Below, piece after piece: positions 48,605-57,946 of a DNA stretch of 64,000 nucleotides. Below the pieces are notes generated by a model. It was not told the DNA's origin. It ran no database searches and saw only the letters and a list, made by a program, of their open reading frames with translations. Origin of the DNA: Candidatus Zhuqueibacterota bacterium (GTDB taxonomy: Bacteria; Zhuqueibacterota; Zhuqueibacteria; Oceanimicrobiales; Oceanimicrobiaceae); assembly GCA_029261995.1 (NCBI GenBank), contig JAJDAF010000022.1:182805-246804 (forward strand), read 5' to 3'. The stretch's first letter is position 1. The number at the start of each line of letters is the position of its first letter. The position numbers were made by a program, and so were the translations under genes.

Positions 48605-48740
48605 TGCGTAGCCACCGTCAACAGCGTTTCTAAAGCGGCTTCAGATCAGCAGTTTGGCATCATGAGTGTTTTCCGCAGCGAGGTCTTCAACTGGACGGTC
48701 TGCCATTCTGTCTACGGCAGCATAATGAGGGCGCTGCGCA

Positions 48741-49052
48741 TTAAAGCATGCGAATGCCAGTCTTGATGATCTGTTTTACAAAGGGATTGTTCGCCGTGAA
48801 ACCTGACGGATGGAAGGGATGCACCTCTATCGCAGTGTCAACCTGCAAGATGAAAGGGAAGAGTTTCTTGCTGTCTTCAAAACTGTCGCCCGTGAATTCT
48901 GGAGAGACGATTGCAAGATCGATGTCGCTCCATTCGTGCGCCCGGCCCGTCGCCGTGGACCCGAATAGATAAATGGACTCAATCCTCATTTCTTTGGCTG
49001 CCAGATGAATCAGTCTAAAGATTCTCTTTTCTACATCTGCCGCAACAACCAC
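48741..49052 (-). CDS. MNT-type nucleotidyltransferase (antitoxin-like)
   Basis: A 103-residue minimal nucleotidyltransferase with IYLFGSTATGRAHEWSDIDLAIV, the GSx10DxD catalytic pattern, and IEVHPFHPSGF near the C-terminus. Such proteins pair with HEPN proteins in toxin-antitoxin modules, often as antitoxin by AMPylation. Its start overlaps the end of the HEPN frame by 22 bases, a typical layout. An export-like or DNA-binding part is absent. Confidence 0.85.
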   Translation of the reverse strand: MVVAADVEKRIFRLIHLAAKEMRIESIYLFGSTATGRAHEWSDIDLAIVSPEFTGDSFEDSKKLFPFILQVDTAIEVHPFHPSGFTANNPFVKQIIKTGIRML

Positions 49053-49419
49053 TGGTAGAACTCCTTGATTTTACAATAGTACTCATTTGCAAAGTCTGGG
49101 GTGCACTTGCGATAGAACTCAAGCTTGTAGTCCGGATACCGAGCTTTGATGTTGAACTGATTGACTTCCAGGAGGAGCGTTTTTTGTTCCGGAGTCAACG
49201 ATAGTTGCGTGCGCTCGGCGAGTCGGGCAAGGTTGTGGATGAAAGGTGGGTTGTCGTCAGGATTGTCACGGACGTAAAACGCTTGAGCGTTTTTTCGACA
49301 ACCAAATGCCCAAGAAATAAGCACCACGCAAAGCGCTGATTCTCATACAGCGTTTCCGCCGCTGATAGATCATGCTCGGCCGACTTAAGCCAATACTTTA
49401 TTTGTTCCTTCGTTTCCAT
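49031..49419 (-). pseudogene. HEPN protein, frame broken
   Basis: The start at 49419 (METKEQIKYWLKSAEHDL) and the second frame (FYVRDNPDDNPPFIHNLARLAE to FYQWLLRQM) together form one HEPN protein of about 130 residues. The break lies at about 49275-49285, near VVEKTLK, and one missing base (KAFYV) repairs it. The usual R-x4-6-H toxin motif is not clear. If the break is real the toxin of the HEPN/MNT pair is dead; if not, this is an indel in assembly. Confidence 0.7.
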
Positions 49420-49605
49420 GGCAGCCTGGCAAATTTGCACATGACCCAAAACTAACAAAAACAGATGTCATTCGCAAGGGGATTCCGTTTAGTGATTGTC
49501 TCGATTCAGTCTGGAATAAATGGAACATCAACCAATACAGATAGATACCCGCCGCCGCGTTGATGCGGGCAGCAGCAGGTGAAATTCCCTTCACTCAGAA
49601 AAGAC

Positions 49606-49650
49606 TTGACATTTAATATTCATCTGATATATTACAAGTATCTTAGATGA
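49606..49650 (+). promoter_or_regulatory. Promoter and possible GntR operator of the hydroxyproline cluster
   Basis: TTGACA (49606-49611), 16 bases, TATATT (49628-49633), about 50 bases ahead of the first gene. An inverted repeat with arms TCATCT (49620-49625) and AGATGA (49645-49650), centred near 49635, covers the -10 box and the transcript start. The regulator gene at 52078 is the obvious candidate to bind it. Confidence 0.5.
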
Positions 49651-49683
49651 CACCCACCACCCGAACATGGAGAAATTGCGGAT

Positions 49684-50589
49684 ATGAAAGTAGATTGGGC
49701 TGGCGTTTTCCCTGCGGTCACCACGAAATTCAACAAAGACGAAAGCCTGGATTTCGCAGAGATGGAGAAGCATTTCAATTTCCAGATCGATTCCGGTGTG
49801 CATGGCTTGGTGGTCAACGGCTCGCTTGGCGAGAATGGCACGCTGACAGCCGAAGAAAAGCAGGCGGTGTTGAAAACCACCGTGACCGTCAGCGCCGGAC
49901 GAATTCCTGTTCTGGCGTGCGTGGCTGAAACTACCACCCGGGCCGCTATCGATTGTGTTGAACAGGGCCAGAAGAACGGAGCCGATGGATTCATGCTGCT
50001 GCCGCCCATGCGTTACGTCTCTGACCAACGGGAAACCACGACTTTCTTGCGCTCCGTGGCCAAAGCCTCCGAGCTTCCGATCATGATTTACAACAATCCC
50101 ATTGCCTATTCCGTTGATGTCACACCCGAAATGTTCGCGGAGCTTGCGGATGAACCGACTTTTGCGGCCATCAAGGAGTCGTCGGACGATGTTCGCCGCA
50201 TCACCGATATCATCAACTTGGTGGGCGACCGCTACCGGATTCTGTGCGGGGTCGATAACATTGCGCTCGAAGCTCTGGTGCTTGGAGCTGATGGCTGGCT
50301 TGCCGGTCTGGTGTGCGCTTTCCCGAAAGAGACGGTCAAGATTTACGACCTGTTCAAGGCCGGCCGGTTGAATGACGCGCTCAAAATCTACCGCTGGTTC
50401 AAACCGCTTCTCGATCTCGATGTCTCAACCAAACTGGTGCAGAATATCAAACTGGCCGAGGCCATGGCCGGCGTGGGCAACGAAAACGTGAGGGCCCCAA
50501 GGTTGCCGCTCGCAGGCGAAGAGCGCGAACGCGTTGTCAAGACCATTCAAAAAGGACTCGAGACGCGACCTGATTTGTCTGCGTTCTGA
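49684..50589 (+). CDS. DapA-family deaminase, probably of pyrroline-4-hydroxy-2-carboxylate
   Basis: A 301-residue TIM-barrel aldolase-class enzyme. The Schiff-base Lys is in FAAIKESSDD (Lys 164), with VNGSLGENGTLTAEEK near the start and IMIYNNPIAYS carrying the catalytic Tyr. In the DapA family, members of hydroxyproline clusters deaminate 1-pyrroline-4-hydroxy-2-carboxylate to 2-oxoglutarate semialdehyde. The neighbours here (semialdehyde dehydrogenase, epimerase, FAD oxidoreductase) are exactly that set, so I prefer this role to dihydrodipicolinate synthase. It is the first gene of the run. Confidence 0.85.
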   Translation: MKVDWAGVFPAVTTKFNKDESLDFAEMEKHFNFQIDSGVHGLVVNGSLGENGTLTAEEKQAVLKTTVTVSAGRIPVLACVAETTTRAAIDCVEQGQKNGADGFMLLPPMRYVSDQRETTTFLRSVAKASELPIMIYNNPIAYSVDVTPEMFAELADEPTFAAIKESSDDVRRITDIINLVGDRYRILCGVDNIALEALVLGADGWLAGLVCAFPKETVKIYDLFKAGRLNDALKIYRWFKPLLDLDVSTKLVQNIKLAEAMAGVGNENVRAPRLPLAGEERERVVKTIQKGLETRPDLSAF

Positions 50590-50616
50590 GTCGTTTGCAC
50601 AAAGGAAAACTTAACC

Positions 50617-52068
50617 ATGAGGGATAGAGCTATGTCGCAAAAGAACAATTTTGTTGCCGGAGAGTGGGTCAAGACAGGCCAGGTCTCAGACGACATCAAT
50701 CCATCTGACATTAGTGATGTCGTGGGCGCTTACGCCAAAGCGGGCGAGACCGAGGTCAATGATGCAGTCGCTGCAGCCAAATCCGCCGCCGCGAGTTGGG
50801 CAGCCAGTTCGCCGCAACAACGCTTTGATGTTTTGGATTTCATCGGCACCGAGATCTTGGCGCGGAAACAGGAATTAGGCACATTGCTGGCGCGAGAAGA
50901 GGGCAAGACGCTGCCGGAAGGCATCGGCGAAACCGGCCGCGCCGGACAGGTCTTCAAGTATTTTGCCGGAGAGGCTCTGCGAATCAAAGGTGAGCACATG
51001 AAGTCGGTTCGACCCGGAGTTGGCGTGGATATCGACCGCCAGCCGATTGGCATCGTCGGCTTGATCACGCCGTGGAATTTTCCAATTGCGATTCCGGCCT
51101 GGAAGATTGCACCGGCACTGGCATTTGGCAACGCCGTCGTTCTCAAACCCGCGGATTTGGTTCCGGGCTGCGCCTGGGCGCTGGCGGAGATAATCTCCCG
51201 CTCCGGTTTGCCAAAAGGCGTTTTCAACCTTCTGATGGGACGCGGCAGTGTCGTGGGCGAGGCGCTGGTGAATCACCGTGATGTTGCAGGAATCAGCTTC
51301 ACTGGCTCCGTCGATGTCGGACGCCAGGTTGCCGTCAAGTGTGCGCAGCGCATGGCGAAAGTGCAGCTTGAGATGGGCGGCAAAAATCCTCTCGTCGTTC
51401 TCGATGACGCAGATTTGGACCTTGCCTTGAATTGCGCCATCAACGGCGCCTACTTTTCGACCGGCCAGCGCTGCACCGCCTCGAGTCGTCTCGTGGTCAC
51501 CGCCGGCATCCATGATCGCTTTGTCGCCGCCATGAACGCGAAAATCCAGGCGTTGAAAGTAGATGATGCGCTCGCGGAAGGTACTCAAATAGGACCCGTC
51601 GTGGATGAATCGCAGCTCAGCAAGAATCTGGAATACATCGAAGTAGGGAAGAACGAAGGGGCAAATCTGGTTTGTGGCGGTGAGCGGCTGCAACGCAGCA
51701 AAGACGGCTTCTACATGGCGCCGGCGTTGTTCACCGAGACCAATAACGACATGCGCATCAACCGTGAAGAAATCTTCGGCCCGGTGGCCACCGTGATTCA
51801 AGTGAAAGATTACGACGAGGCGCTGGCGGTTGCCAACGACACCGAGTTTGGTCTGTCCACGGGGATTTGCACAACCTCTCTGAAGCACGCCACCGATTTT
51901 CGCGAGAACGCCGAGGCCGGCATGGTTATGGTCAATCTGCCGACCGCGGGCGTGGATTATCACGTGCCGTTTGGCGGGCGCAAAGGCTCGAGCTACGGCT
52001 CGCGCGAACAGGGATCGTACGCTGCGGAGTTTTACACGACAGTGAAGACGACCTATACTTTGGCGTAG
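50617..52068 (+). CDS. Aldehyde dehydrogenase, probably 2-oxoglutarate semialdehyde
   Basis: A 483-residue NAD(P)+ aldehyde dehydrogenase. The general base Glu is in VQLEMGGKNP, the nucleophile in TGQRCTASS (Cys 286), and ITPWNFPIAIPAWKIAPALAFGN carries the catalytic Asn. In this neighbourhood it should oxidise the semialdehyde from the DapA-type enzyme to 2-oxoglutarate. Two starts are possible: 50617, with AAAGGA upstream, and 50632, with AGGGA seven bases ahead (protein MSQKNNFVAGEW). The latter fits the family N-terminus better. It is 27 bases from the previous gene. Confidence 0.9.
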   Translation: MRDRAMSQKNNFVAGEWVKTGQVSDDINPSDISDVVGAYAKAGETEVNDAVAAAKSAAASWAASSPQQRFDVLDFIGTEILARKQELGTLLAREEGKTLPEGIGETGRAGQVFKYFAGEALRIKGEHMKSVRPGVGVDIDRQPIGIVGLITPWNFPIAIPAWKIAPALAFGNAVVLKPADLVPGCAWALAEIISRSGLPKGVFNLLMGRGSVVGEALVNHRDVAGISFTGSVDVGRQVAVKCAQRMAKVQLEMGGKNPLVVLDDADLDLALNCAINGAYFSTGQRCTASSRLVVTAGIHDRFVAAMNAKIQALKVDDALAEGTQIGPVVDESQLSKNLEYIEVGKNEGANLVCGGERLQRSKDGFYMAPALFTETNNDMRINREEIFGPVATVIQVKDYDEALAVANDTEFGLSTGICTTSLKHATDFRENAEAGMVMVNLPTAGVDYHVPFGGRKGSSYGSREQGSYAAEFYTTVKTTYTLA

Positions 52069-52077
52069 CATGGCTGC

Positions 52078-52734
52078 ATGATGAACGAACAGCCAACTGA
52101 AAAACAAAGCCTCGCCGAAAAGGCGTACGTCCTGATTGAGGAAATGATCGTCACCCTCAAACTGGCGCCAGGGTCGCATTTCTCGGAAGGCGAACTCAGC
52201 CACCAGCTCGGCATTGGCCGCACGCCGATCCGCGAGGCTTTGCAGCGGTTGGCGACAGACCGGCTCATCGCCACCGTGCCGCGGCGCGGCATGTTTGTCA
52301 CGGAAATCAACATCACGGAGCATCTGGCACTGCTGGAAACCCGTCGCATCCTGGATCGCCTGATTGCCTCACGGGCATCGAAACGGGCCGGCGACGGCCA
52401 ACGCGCCCGGCTGCGCGACTGTGCTTCTGAAATTGTGAGCGCAGCAGCGGAGCAGAACCTCGATAGCTTTATGCGACTTGACCGGCAGTGTGATGAAATT
52501 CTCGAGCACGCATCCCGCAACCCGTTTGCTGTCAGAGCCGGCGCACCTCTGCACGCGCACTGTCGCCGTTTTTGGTATCGTTATCAGGAAAACGGCGATT
52601 TGCCGAAATCGGCCCGCCTGCACGCAGACGTGATGTTGGCGGTCGCAGCCGGCAACGAATCTGAAGCTGCCGCGGCCTCCGACCGGCTGACAGATTATCT
52701 TGACGAGTTTGCGCGCGCGGCAATCGAGTTTTAG
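52078..52734 (+). CDS. GntR-family regulator (FadR/FCD subgroup)
   Basis: A 218-residue transcription regulator. The N-terminal winged helix is seen in LSHQLGIGRTPIREALQRLATDRLI and TVPRRGMFVTEIN. The C-terminal part (about 90-218) is all-helical as in FCD ligand-binding domains (LLETRRILDRLIASRASK, FMRLDRQCDEILEHASRNPF, HADVMLAVAAGNESEAAAASDRL). It begins 9 bases after the dehydrogenase stop. It probably responds to a hydroxyproline or related intermediate and acts on the operator-like repeat at 49620-49650. Confidence 0.9.
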   Translation: MMNEQPTEKQSLAEKAYVLIEEMIVTLKLAPGSHFSEGELSHQLGIGRTPIREALQRLATDRLIATVPRRGMFVTEINITEHLALLETRRILDRLIASRASKRAGDGQRARLRDCASEIVSAAAEQNLDSFMRLDRQCDEILEHASRNPFAVRAGAPLHAHCRRFWYRYQENGDLPKSARLHADVMLAVAAGNESEAAAASDRLTDYLDEFARAAIEF

Positions 52735-52766
52735 AACCTCAGACGGCAAGTGAGAGTTTAACCGCA

Positions 52767-53768
52767 ATGGCGAGAAGAACATTTTCCTGTATCGACGCTC
52801 ACACCTGCGGTAACCCGGTTCGGGTCGTGACCGGCGGCGGACCTTTTCTTGATGGCGAAAACATGAGCGAGAAACGCCAGCATTTTCTCGCGGAATATGA
52901 CTGGATTAGAACCGGTCTGATGTTCGAGCCGCGCGGCCATGACATGATGTCCGGCAGCATGCTTTTCCCGCCCCACGACAAAACCAACGACGTTGCCATT
53001 CTTTTCATCGAAACCAGCGGCTGTTTGCCAATGTGTGGCCACGGCGCCATCGGCACGGTAACGGTGGCGCTTGAGCATGGCTTGGTTACTCCCCAAAAAC
53101 CGGGTGAGCTGCGACTGGAGACCCCCGCCGGACTGGTCGTGGCACACTACACCCAGGAAGGAAATCGAGTCCGGTCTGTTCGGCTTTTCAACATCCCATC
53201 GTTTTTGCATTCATCCGGTTTGGAAGTTGAGTGCCCGGACCTGGGACTGCTCAAAGTCGACGTCGCTTATGGCGGCAATTTCTATGCAATTGTCGAGGCG
53301 CAGGAGAATTTCGGCGACATGTCCGATTTTTCAGCAGGGCAGCTCATCCAATACAGCCCGGTCATTCGGCAGCGACTCAATGAAAAATATGAATTTGTAC
53401 ATCCGGAAAACGAAACCATTCGCGGCCTAAGTCACATCGAGTGGACGGGCAAGCCGCGCAATCCTGAAGCGCATGCGCGCAATGCGGTTTTCTACGGAGA
53501 AAAAGCCATCGACCGCTCGCCGTGCGGTACCGGAACCTCCGCGCGCATGGCGCAGTGGGCCGCCCGGGGCAAGTTGGCCGTCGGTGACGACTTTGTGCAT
53601 GAAAGCATCATCGGCAGCCTGTTTCGCGGCAGAGTCGAGCGCGCGACCAGGGTCGGGACCTACGATGCAATTGTGCCCAGGGTGGCAGGCTGGGCGCAGG
53701 TCACCGGCATCAACACGATTTTCATCGACGATGACGACCCATATGCACACGGCTTTCAGGTGGTGTGA
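52767..53768 (+). CDS. Proline racemase-family epimerase, Cys/Cys (4-hydroxyproline 2-epimerase)
   Basis: A 333-residue proline racemase-superfamily enzyme with both catalytic cysteines: MCGHGAIGT (Cys 90) and DRSPCGTGTSA (Cys 253). Cys/Cys members are proline racemases or 4-hydroxyproline 2-epimerases, as opposed to Cys/Thr dehydratases. The neighbouring deaminase, semialdehyde dehydrogenase and FAD oxidoreductase favour the epimerase, which turns trans-4-hydroxy-L-proline into cis-4-hydroxy-D-proline. It lies after the regulator gene and overlaps or abuts the oxidoreductase gene. Confidence 0.9.
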   Translation: MARRTFSCIDAHTCGNPVRVVTGGGPFLDGENMSEKRQHFLAEYDWIRTGLMFEPRGHDMMSGSMLFPPHDKTNDVAILFIETSGCLPMCGHGAIGTVTVALEHGLVTPQKPGELRLETPAGLVVAHYTQEGNRVRSVRLFNIPSFLHSSGLEVECPDLGLLKVDVAYGGNFYAIVEAQENFGDMSDFSAGQLIQYSPVIRQRLNEKYEFVHPENETIRGLSHIEWTGKPRNPEAHARNAVFYGEKAIDRSPCGTGTSARMAQWAARGKLAVGDDFVHESIIGSLFRGRVERATRVGTYDAIVPRVAGWAQVTGINTIFIDDDDPYAHGFQVV

Positions 53769-53773
53769 GCAGC

Positions 53774-55030
53774 ATGTCGGAGCAGAGTGATGTCGTGATT
53801 ATCGGCGGTGGCGTGATTGGGCTTTGCGCTGCCCATTATTTGTCTGCCAGCGGCGTCACAGTGACTTTGTTGGAAAGCCGCAAAGTCGGCGCCGCCTGTT
53901 CTGACAAGAACGCCGGTCTTGTGGTACCCAGTCATATCATTCCGTTAGCTGCCCCAGGCGTCATCAAAAAAGGGCTGCAATGGATGTTGCGTCCGGATAG
54001 TCCTTTCTACATCCGGCCGCGCTTCAACCTTGAATTGTTAACTTGGCTTTGGAAATTCAGCCGCGCCTGCAGCCACGATCAGATGCGACACTCGATGCCG
54101 GTCTTGAATGAGATGCTGCATGCCAGCAGCGCGCTGTTCGATGGTTTTTCCACAGCTTCCGACAATGCATTTGGACTCACTCGACGTGGCCTGCTCATGC
54201 TTTACAAGACTGAGAAGGCCCTGCAGGCGGAGACGCGCGATGCGGATGCTGCCCGCGATCTTGGCCAGGAAGTGAATGTTCTACGAAATAGTGAGCTTGA
54301 AGCTCTGGAACCGAATATCCGTATGAGTGCCGCCGGTGGCATTCACTACGTGCGTGATGCCCATCTGGATCCCGAAGCATTCGTCCGCACGGTTCACACG
54401 CGCTTAGACAAGAAGCTGGTACGAATCGAGGAAAGAACTGAGGTTCATGGTTTCGAATCGCAGGGCAATCACATTTCAGCGGTGCAGACTTCGCACGGCA
54501 GGATAGCCGGCAAAGAGTTTGTGCTGGCCGCCGGCGCCTGGTCTCCGGTGCTATCGAAAGCTCTGGGAATCAAGCTGCCGATGCAGGCAGGTAAGGGCTA
54601 CAGCGTGACTGTCAGCAACCTGGTGGAAAAGCCGCGGCTGCCGTTTATCCTGGCTGAGGCGAAAGTGGCTGTAACCCCGATCGGAGAATCGTTTCGTTTC
54701 GCAGGAACCATGGAGCTGAGCGGATTGAATGAGCACATCAGCAGGCGGCGCGTGCAAGCGATTCTGAAGGCGGTCCCGGCCTATTTCCCTAGCCTGGATA
54801 CTCATAAGGCTGAAACCCGGCAGGCCTGGACTGGTTTGCGGCCCTGCACGCCGGATGGCCTGCCCTACATTGGGCGCTTCACTCGCGTCAAGAATCTGGT
54901 GGCGGCCACGGGCCATGCGATGCTAGGGATTTCCCTGGCGCCATTTACCGGCAAATTGGTTTCCGAGATTGTGCAGCACAAGAAACCTTCGGTGAAACTG
55001 TCGCCACTGAGTCCGGAACGTTTTGAATGA
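53774..55030 (+). CDS. FAD-dependent D-hydroxyproline dehydrogenase-like oxidoreductase
   Basis: A 418-residue flavoprotein of the D-amino-acid oxidase/DadA class. The Rossmann motif is VVIIGGGVIGLCAAHYLS, and the C-terminal motif is GRFTRVKNLVAATGHAMLGISLAPFTGKLVSEI. It should oxidise cis-4-hydroxy-D-proline to the pyrroline for the DapA-type deaminase. The start at 53774 has AGGTGG ten bases ahead; a GTG at 53765 that overlaps the preceding stop is an alternative. Family is clear; the D-hydroxyproline substrate is inferred from context. Confidence 0.88.
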   Translation: MSEQSDVVIIGGGVIGLCAAHYLSASGVTVTLLESRKVGAACSDKNAGLVVPSHIIPLAAPGVIKKGLQWMLRPDSPFYIRPRFNLELLTWLWKFSRACSHDQMRHSMPVLNEMLHASSALFDGFSTASDNAFGLTRRGLLMLYKTEKALQAETRDADAARDLGQEVNVLRNSELEALEPNIRMSAAGGIHYVRDAHLDPEAFVRTVHTRLDKKLVRIEERTEVHGFESQGNHISAVQTSHGRIAGKEFVLAAGAWSPVLSKALGIKLPMQAGKGYSVTVSNLVEKPRLPFILAEAKVAVTPIGESFRFAGTMELSGLNEHISRRRVQAILKAVPAYFPSLDTHKAETRQAWTGLRPCTPDGLPYIGRFTRVKNLVAATGHAMLGISLAPFTGKLVSEIVQHKKPSVKLSPLSPERFE

Positions 55031-55046
55031 AACTAGAGGTCTGCAA

Positions 55047-56735
55047 ATGAAAGCTCTCGTCACTGCTGTTCTTCTGCTTGGTTCAATTTTGCTAACTGAA
55101 CCGGTAACCGCCCAGCGCTATCTGGGACACCGGCCGACAGACTCCGGTGGCGCGCTCATGCCCGAACAGGCCGCGTATGATGTGACTTTCTATCAATTGG
55201 ATTTAGATATCTTCCCGGAGACCCATTCTCTGGCAGGCGCGGTCACCGTGCAAGCCAGAATCACGAGTCCGCTGGAGTGGTTTGTGCTCGATCTGGACAG
55301 CCGCCTGCGCGTTACTCGCGTTGAGATTTTGCCACCTGAAGGCGTGGATGGCGTAGCCACCCGGACTCATTTCGAGCGCCGCGGCAATCGCATCTGGAGC
55401 CATCTCAAAGTTAGCCGACAACCCGGCCAGAGTGCGAGGCTGCGCCTGCACTACGAAGGCAAGCCAAAAGAAGCGCCAGCGCCGCCGTGGGTTGGCGGTT
55501 TCACCTGGGCAGAAACTGCGGACGGACAGGATTGGATCGCCACCAGCATGCAGTTCGATGGCGCGGATTTGTGGTTTCCGTGCAAAGACCATCCTTCTGA
55601 CGAGCCTGACTCCGTGGCTTTGAATATCACCATTCCCAAGCCGCTCTATCTTGCGTCAAATGGCAAGCTGCTGGCAATCGACGAAAATTCGGACGGCACT
55701 CGTACGTTCCACTGGCTGCATTCGAATCCCATCAACAACTACAACATTGCCCTCAACATCGCCCCGTATGAGATTCTGGAGGACACATACCAGAGCACTG
55801 CCGGAGACAAAATACCGCTGCTTTTCTACGCACTGCCGGAACATCTGCAAGAGGCAAAGAAGGTTTTTCCGCAGCTCTCTCAGCATTTGCGGTTTTACGA
55901 AGAAACTCTCGGCCCCTACCCGTTTCGCAGCGACAAATACAGCGTCGCGGAAACGCCCCATCTCGGCATGGAACATCAGACGGTCATCGCCTACGGCCGT
56001 TACCGCGACAATCAGTGGGGTTATGATGAACTGCACCATCACGAACTCGGCCACGAATGGTGGGGCAATCTCGTCACCGCCCTGGACTGGCGCGATTTCT
56101 GGATTCACGAAGGCTTCTGTGCCTACATGCAGGCGCTCTACAACGAGCAATTGCTTGGCGAGTCGGCCTATCTTGATTTTTTCAACACCCGGCGGGGCCT
56201 GGTGCGAAATATCACCACACTGGCGCCGCGTGAAACCACGACCAGCAACGAACGCTACTTTGTCGCTCCGGAGTTCATCGAAAGCGACGGCGACATCTAC
56301 ACCAAAGGCGCCCTGGTGCTGCACAGCCTGCGTTACCTGATCGGAAAAGAAGCGTTGCTGAAGTCGCTACGCCGGTTCGCCTATCCCACCGAAGAAATGG
56401 AACGTGTCACGGATGGCAAACAGTGCCGCTTCGCCACAACAGATGATTTCCTCCACCTGACGGAAGAAATCTCAGGCCATGAACTCGATTGGTTTTTTGA
56501 AGTCTATCTGCGCCAGCCTGTTTTGCCACGACTTCAGGCTCAGGAGAAAGACGGCAGGCTCGAATTGGCCTGGTTAACTCCTGATGAGTTGCCCTTTCCC
56601 ATGCCCATCGAAGTCCAAGTCGGTGAAACCGGCCAAAGGGTTGAGATGGATGGAGGCCACGTCTCGTTGCCGCTCGCGGTTGGCGAGAAGTGGGTGGTCG
56701 ATCCTAACAAACGGGTTTACAAATGGGGCGACTGA
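55047..56735 (+). CDS. Secreted M1 family metallopeptidase
   Basis: The start at 55047 (MKALVTAVLLLGSILLTEPVTA) gives an export signal. The 562-residue enzyme has the GMEN-type HLGMEHQTVIAY, the zinc motif HELGHEWWGN with the third ligand in DFWIHEGFCAY, and Asp/Tyr-rich later blocks typical of M1 aminopeptidases. It trims the N-termini of peptides outside the cytoplasm. In this cluster it would work with the DPP-IV-type peptidase to release amino acids from imino-acid-rich peptides. Confidence 0.92.
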   Translation: MKALVTAVLLLGSILLTEPVTAQRYLGHRPTDSGGALMPEQAAYDVTFYQLDLDIFPETHSLAGAVTVQARITSPLEWFVLDLDSRLRVTRVEILPPEGVDGVATRTHFERRGNRIWSHLKVSRQPGQSARLRLHYEGKPKEAPAPPWVGGFTWAETADGQDWIATSMQFDGADLWFPCKDHPSDEPDSVALNITIPKPLYLASNGKLLAIDENSDGTRTFHWLHSNPINNYNIALNIAPYEILEDTYQSTAGDKIPLLFYALPEHLQEAKKVFPQLSQHLRFYEETLGPYPFRSDKYSVAETPHLGMEHQTVIAYGRYRDNQWGYDELHHHELGHEWWGNLVTALDWRDFWIHEGFCAYMQALYNEQLLGESAYLDFFNTRRGLVRNITTLAPRETTTSNERYFVAPEFIESDGDIYTKGALVLHSLRYLIGKEALLKSLRRFAYPTEEMERVTDGKQCRFATTDDFLHLTEEISGHELDWFFEVYLRQPVLPRLQAQEKDGRLELAWLTPDELPFPMPIEVQVGETGQRVEMDGGHVSLPLAVGEKWVVDPNKRVYKWGD

Positions 56736-56756
56736 CCCCGACCGCCGCGACGAGAG

Positions 56757-56790
56757 TCCCCCCTTTGGCCAAAGGAGGACAGGGGGATTC
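56757..56790. repeat. REP-like palindrome
   Basis: Two facing blocks, TCCCCCCTTTGGCC and AAAGGAGGAC AGGGGGATTC, with complementary arms CCCCCT and AGGGGG and a central TTTGG/CCAAA. Such C5-T3/A3-G5 palindromes are common dispersed repeats in bacterial genomes. It sits in the 120-base gap between the M1 gene and the second racemase-family gene. Confidence 0.4.
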
Positions 56791-56855
56791 GTCTCTCCGA
56801 AGACAGAGTTTTTTCGAGACAAATCTTACTCTGAAGCCAGGAGAAGGAGGGTAAC

Positions 56856-57911
56856 ATGTCAGACTTCAGCGGACAATTAGACGCCATGCAGAATTACAAT
56901 CCGCCGTCAGACTGGCGCCGGATTGTCACCATCGATGCCCACACGGAAGGCGAACCGCTGCGTGTCATCATCACCGGCTTTCCACAATTGCAGGGCAAGA
57001 CCATCCTTGAACGCCGCCGTTTTGCGAAGGAAGAATTTGACCACCTGCGCACCGCCCTGATGTGGGAGCCGCGCGGCCACGCCGACATGTACGGCTGCCT
57101 TATCACCCCGCCAGTCACGCCGGACGCGGATTTTGGCGTGCTGTTTTTGCACAACGAGGGGTTCAGCACCATGTGTGGCCACGGCATCATCGCGGTCACG
57201 AAAGTAGCGCTGGAAACCGGTTTTCTACCGATGCAGGCTCCTGAAACGATGGTGAAAATCGACACGCCGGCCGGTCTGGTTACAGCCTTTGCCCGGGTGG
57301 AGAACTCCTGCGTCACCAGCGTTTTTTTCCACAACGTGCCGTCTTTTGTGCTTGCCCTCGATCAAACAATCGAAGTCCCGGGCCTTGGGCAAATCACCTA
57401 CGATCTTGCCTTTGGCGGCGCATTTTATGCATTTGTGCAGGCAGACGCGGTGGATTTGCGCTGCACCCCCGACGACTTCCGGCCTCTGATAGAAAAGGGC
57501 ATGGCCATCAAGCGTGCCGTGATGGCAAGCCGCGAAATTCAACATCCGTTTGAGCCGGATTTGAATTTTCTCTACGGGACGATTTTCGTCGGCCCGGCGG
57601 AATCAGCGGAGGCGCACAGCCGCAATGTCTGTATCTTTGCCGATGGGGAAGTGGACCGCAGTCCCACCGGCACCGGCGTGAGCGCCCGCGCCGCCATTCA
57701 TCATGCGCGCGGCGAACTCGAGATCGGCAAGTCGATTGTCATCGAAAGCATCATCGGCAGCCGGTTCAGCACCAAAGTGAAGCAGAAAACCCGGTTTGGG
57801 CCGCACGCCGCGGTCATTCCCGAAGTTGAAGGCAGGGCCTTTATCACCGGCCGAAATGAATTCTGGCTTGACCCGCAGGACTTCCTGGTGGATGGCTTTG
57901 TCCTGCCCTAG
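56856..57911 (+). CDS. Proline racemase-family enzyme, Cys/Thr (trans-3-hydroxyproline dehydratase)
   Basis: A 351-residue relative of the gene at 52767. It keeps the first Cys (MCGHGIIAV, Cys 107) but has Thr where the second catalytic Cys should be (DRSPTGTGVSA, Thr 271). In this superfamily Cys/Thr marks trans-3-hydroxy-L-proline dehydratase, which makes pyrroline-2-carboxylate. It starts with AGGAGGG and ATG at good spacing. No pyrroline-2-carboxylate reductase is in the window. With the Cys/Cys epimerase it would let the cell use both hydroxyprolines of collagen. Confidence 0.88.
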   Translation: MSDFSGQLDAMQNYNPPSDWRRIVTIDAHTEGEPLRVIITGFPQLQGKTILERRRFAKEEFDHLRTALMWEPRGHADMYGCLITPPVTPDADFGVLFLHNEGFSTMCGHGIIAVTKVALETGFLPMQAPETMVKIDTPAGLVTAFARVENSCVTSVFFHNVPSFVLALDQTIEVPGLGQITYDLAFGGAFYAFVQADAVDLRCTPDDFRPLIEKGMAIKRAVMASREIQHPFEPDLNFLYGTIFVGPAESAEAHSRNVCIFADGEVDRSPTGTGVSARAAIHHARGELEIGKSIVIESIIGSRFSTKVKQKTRFGPHAAVIPEVEGRAFITGRNEFWLDPQDFLVDGFVLP

Positions 57912-57946
57912 AGACATGAACATTGAATCATTATAGGAGAGAGGAT

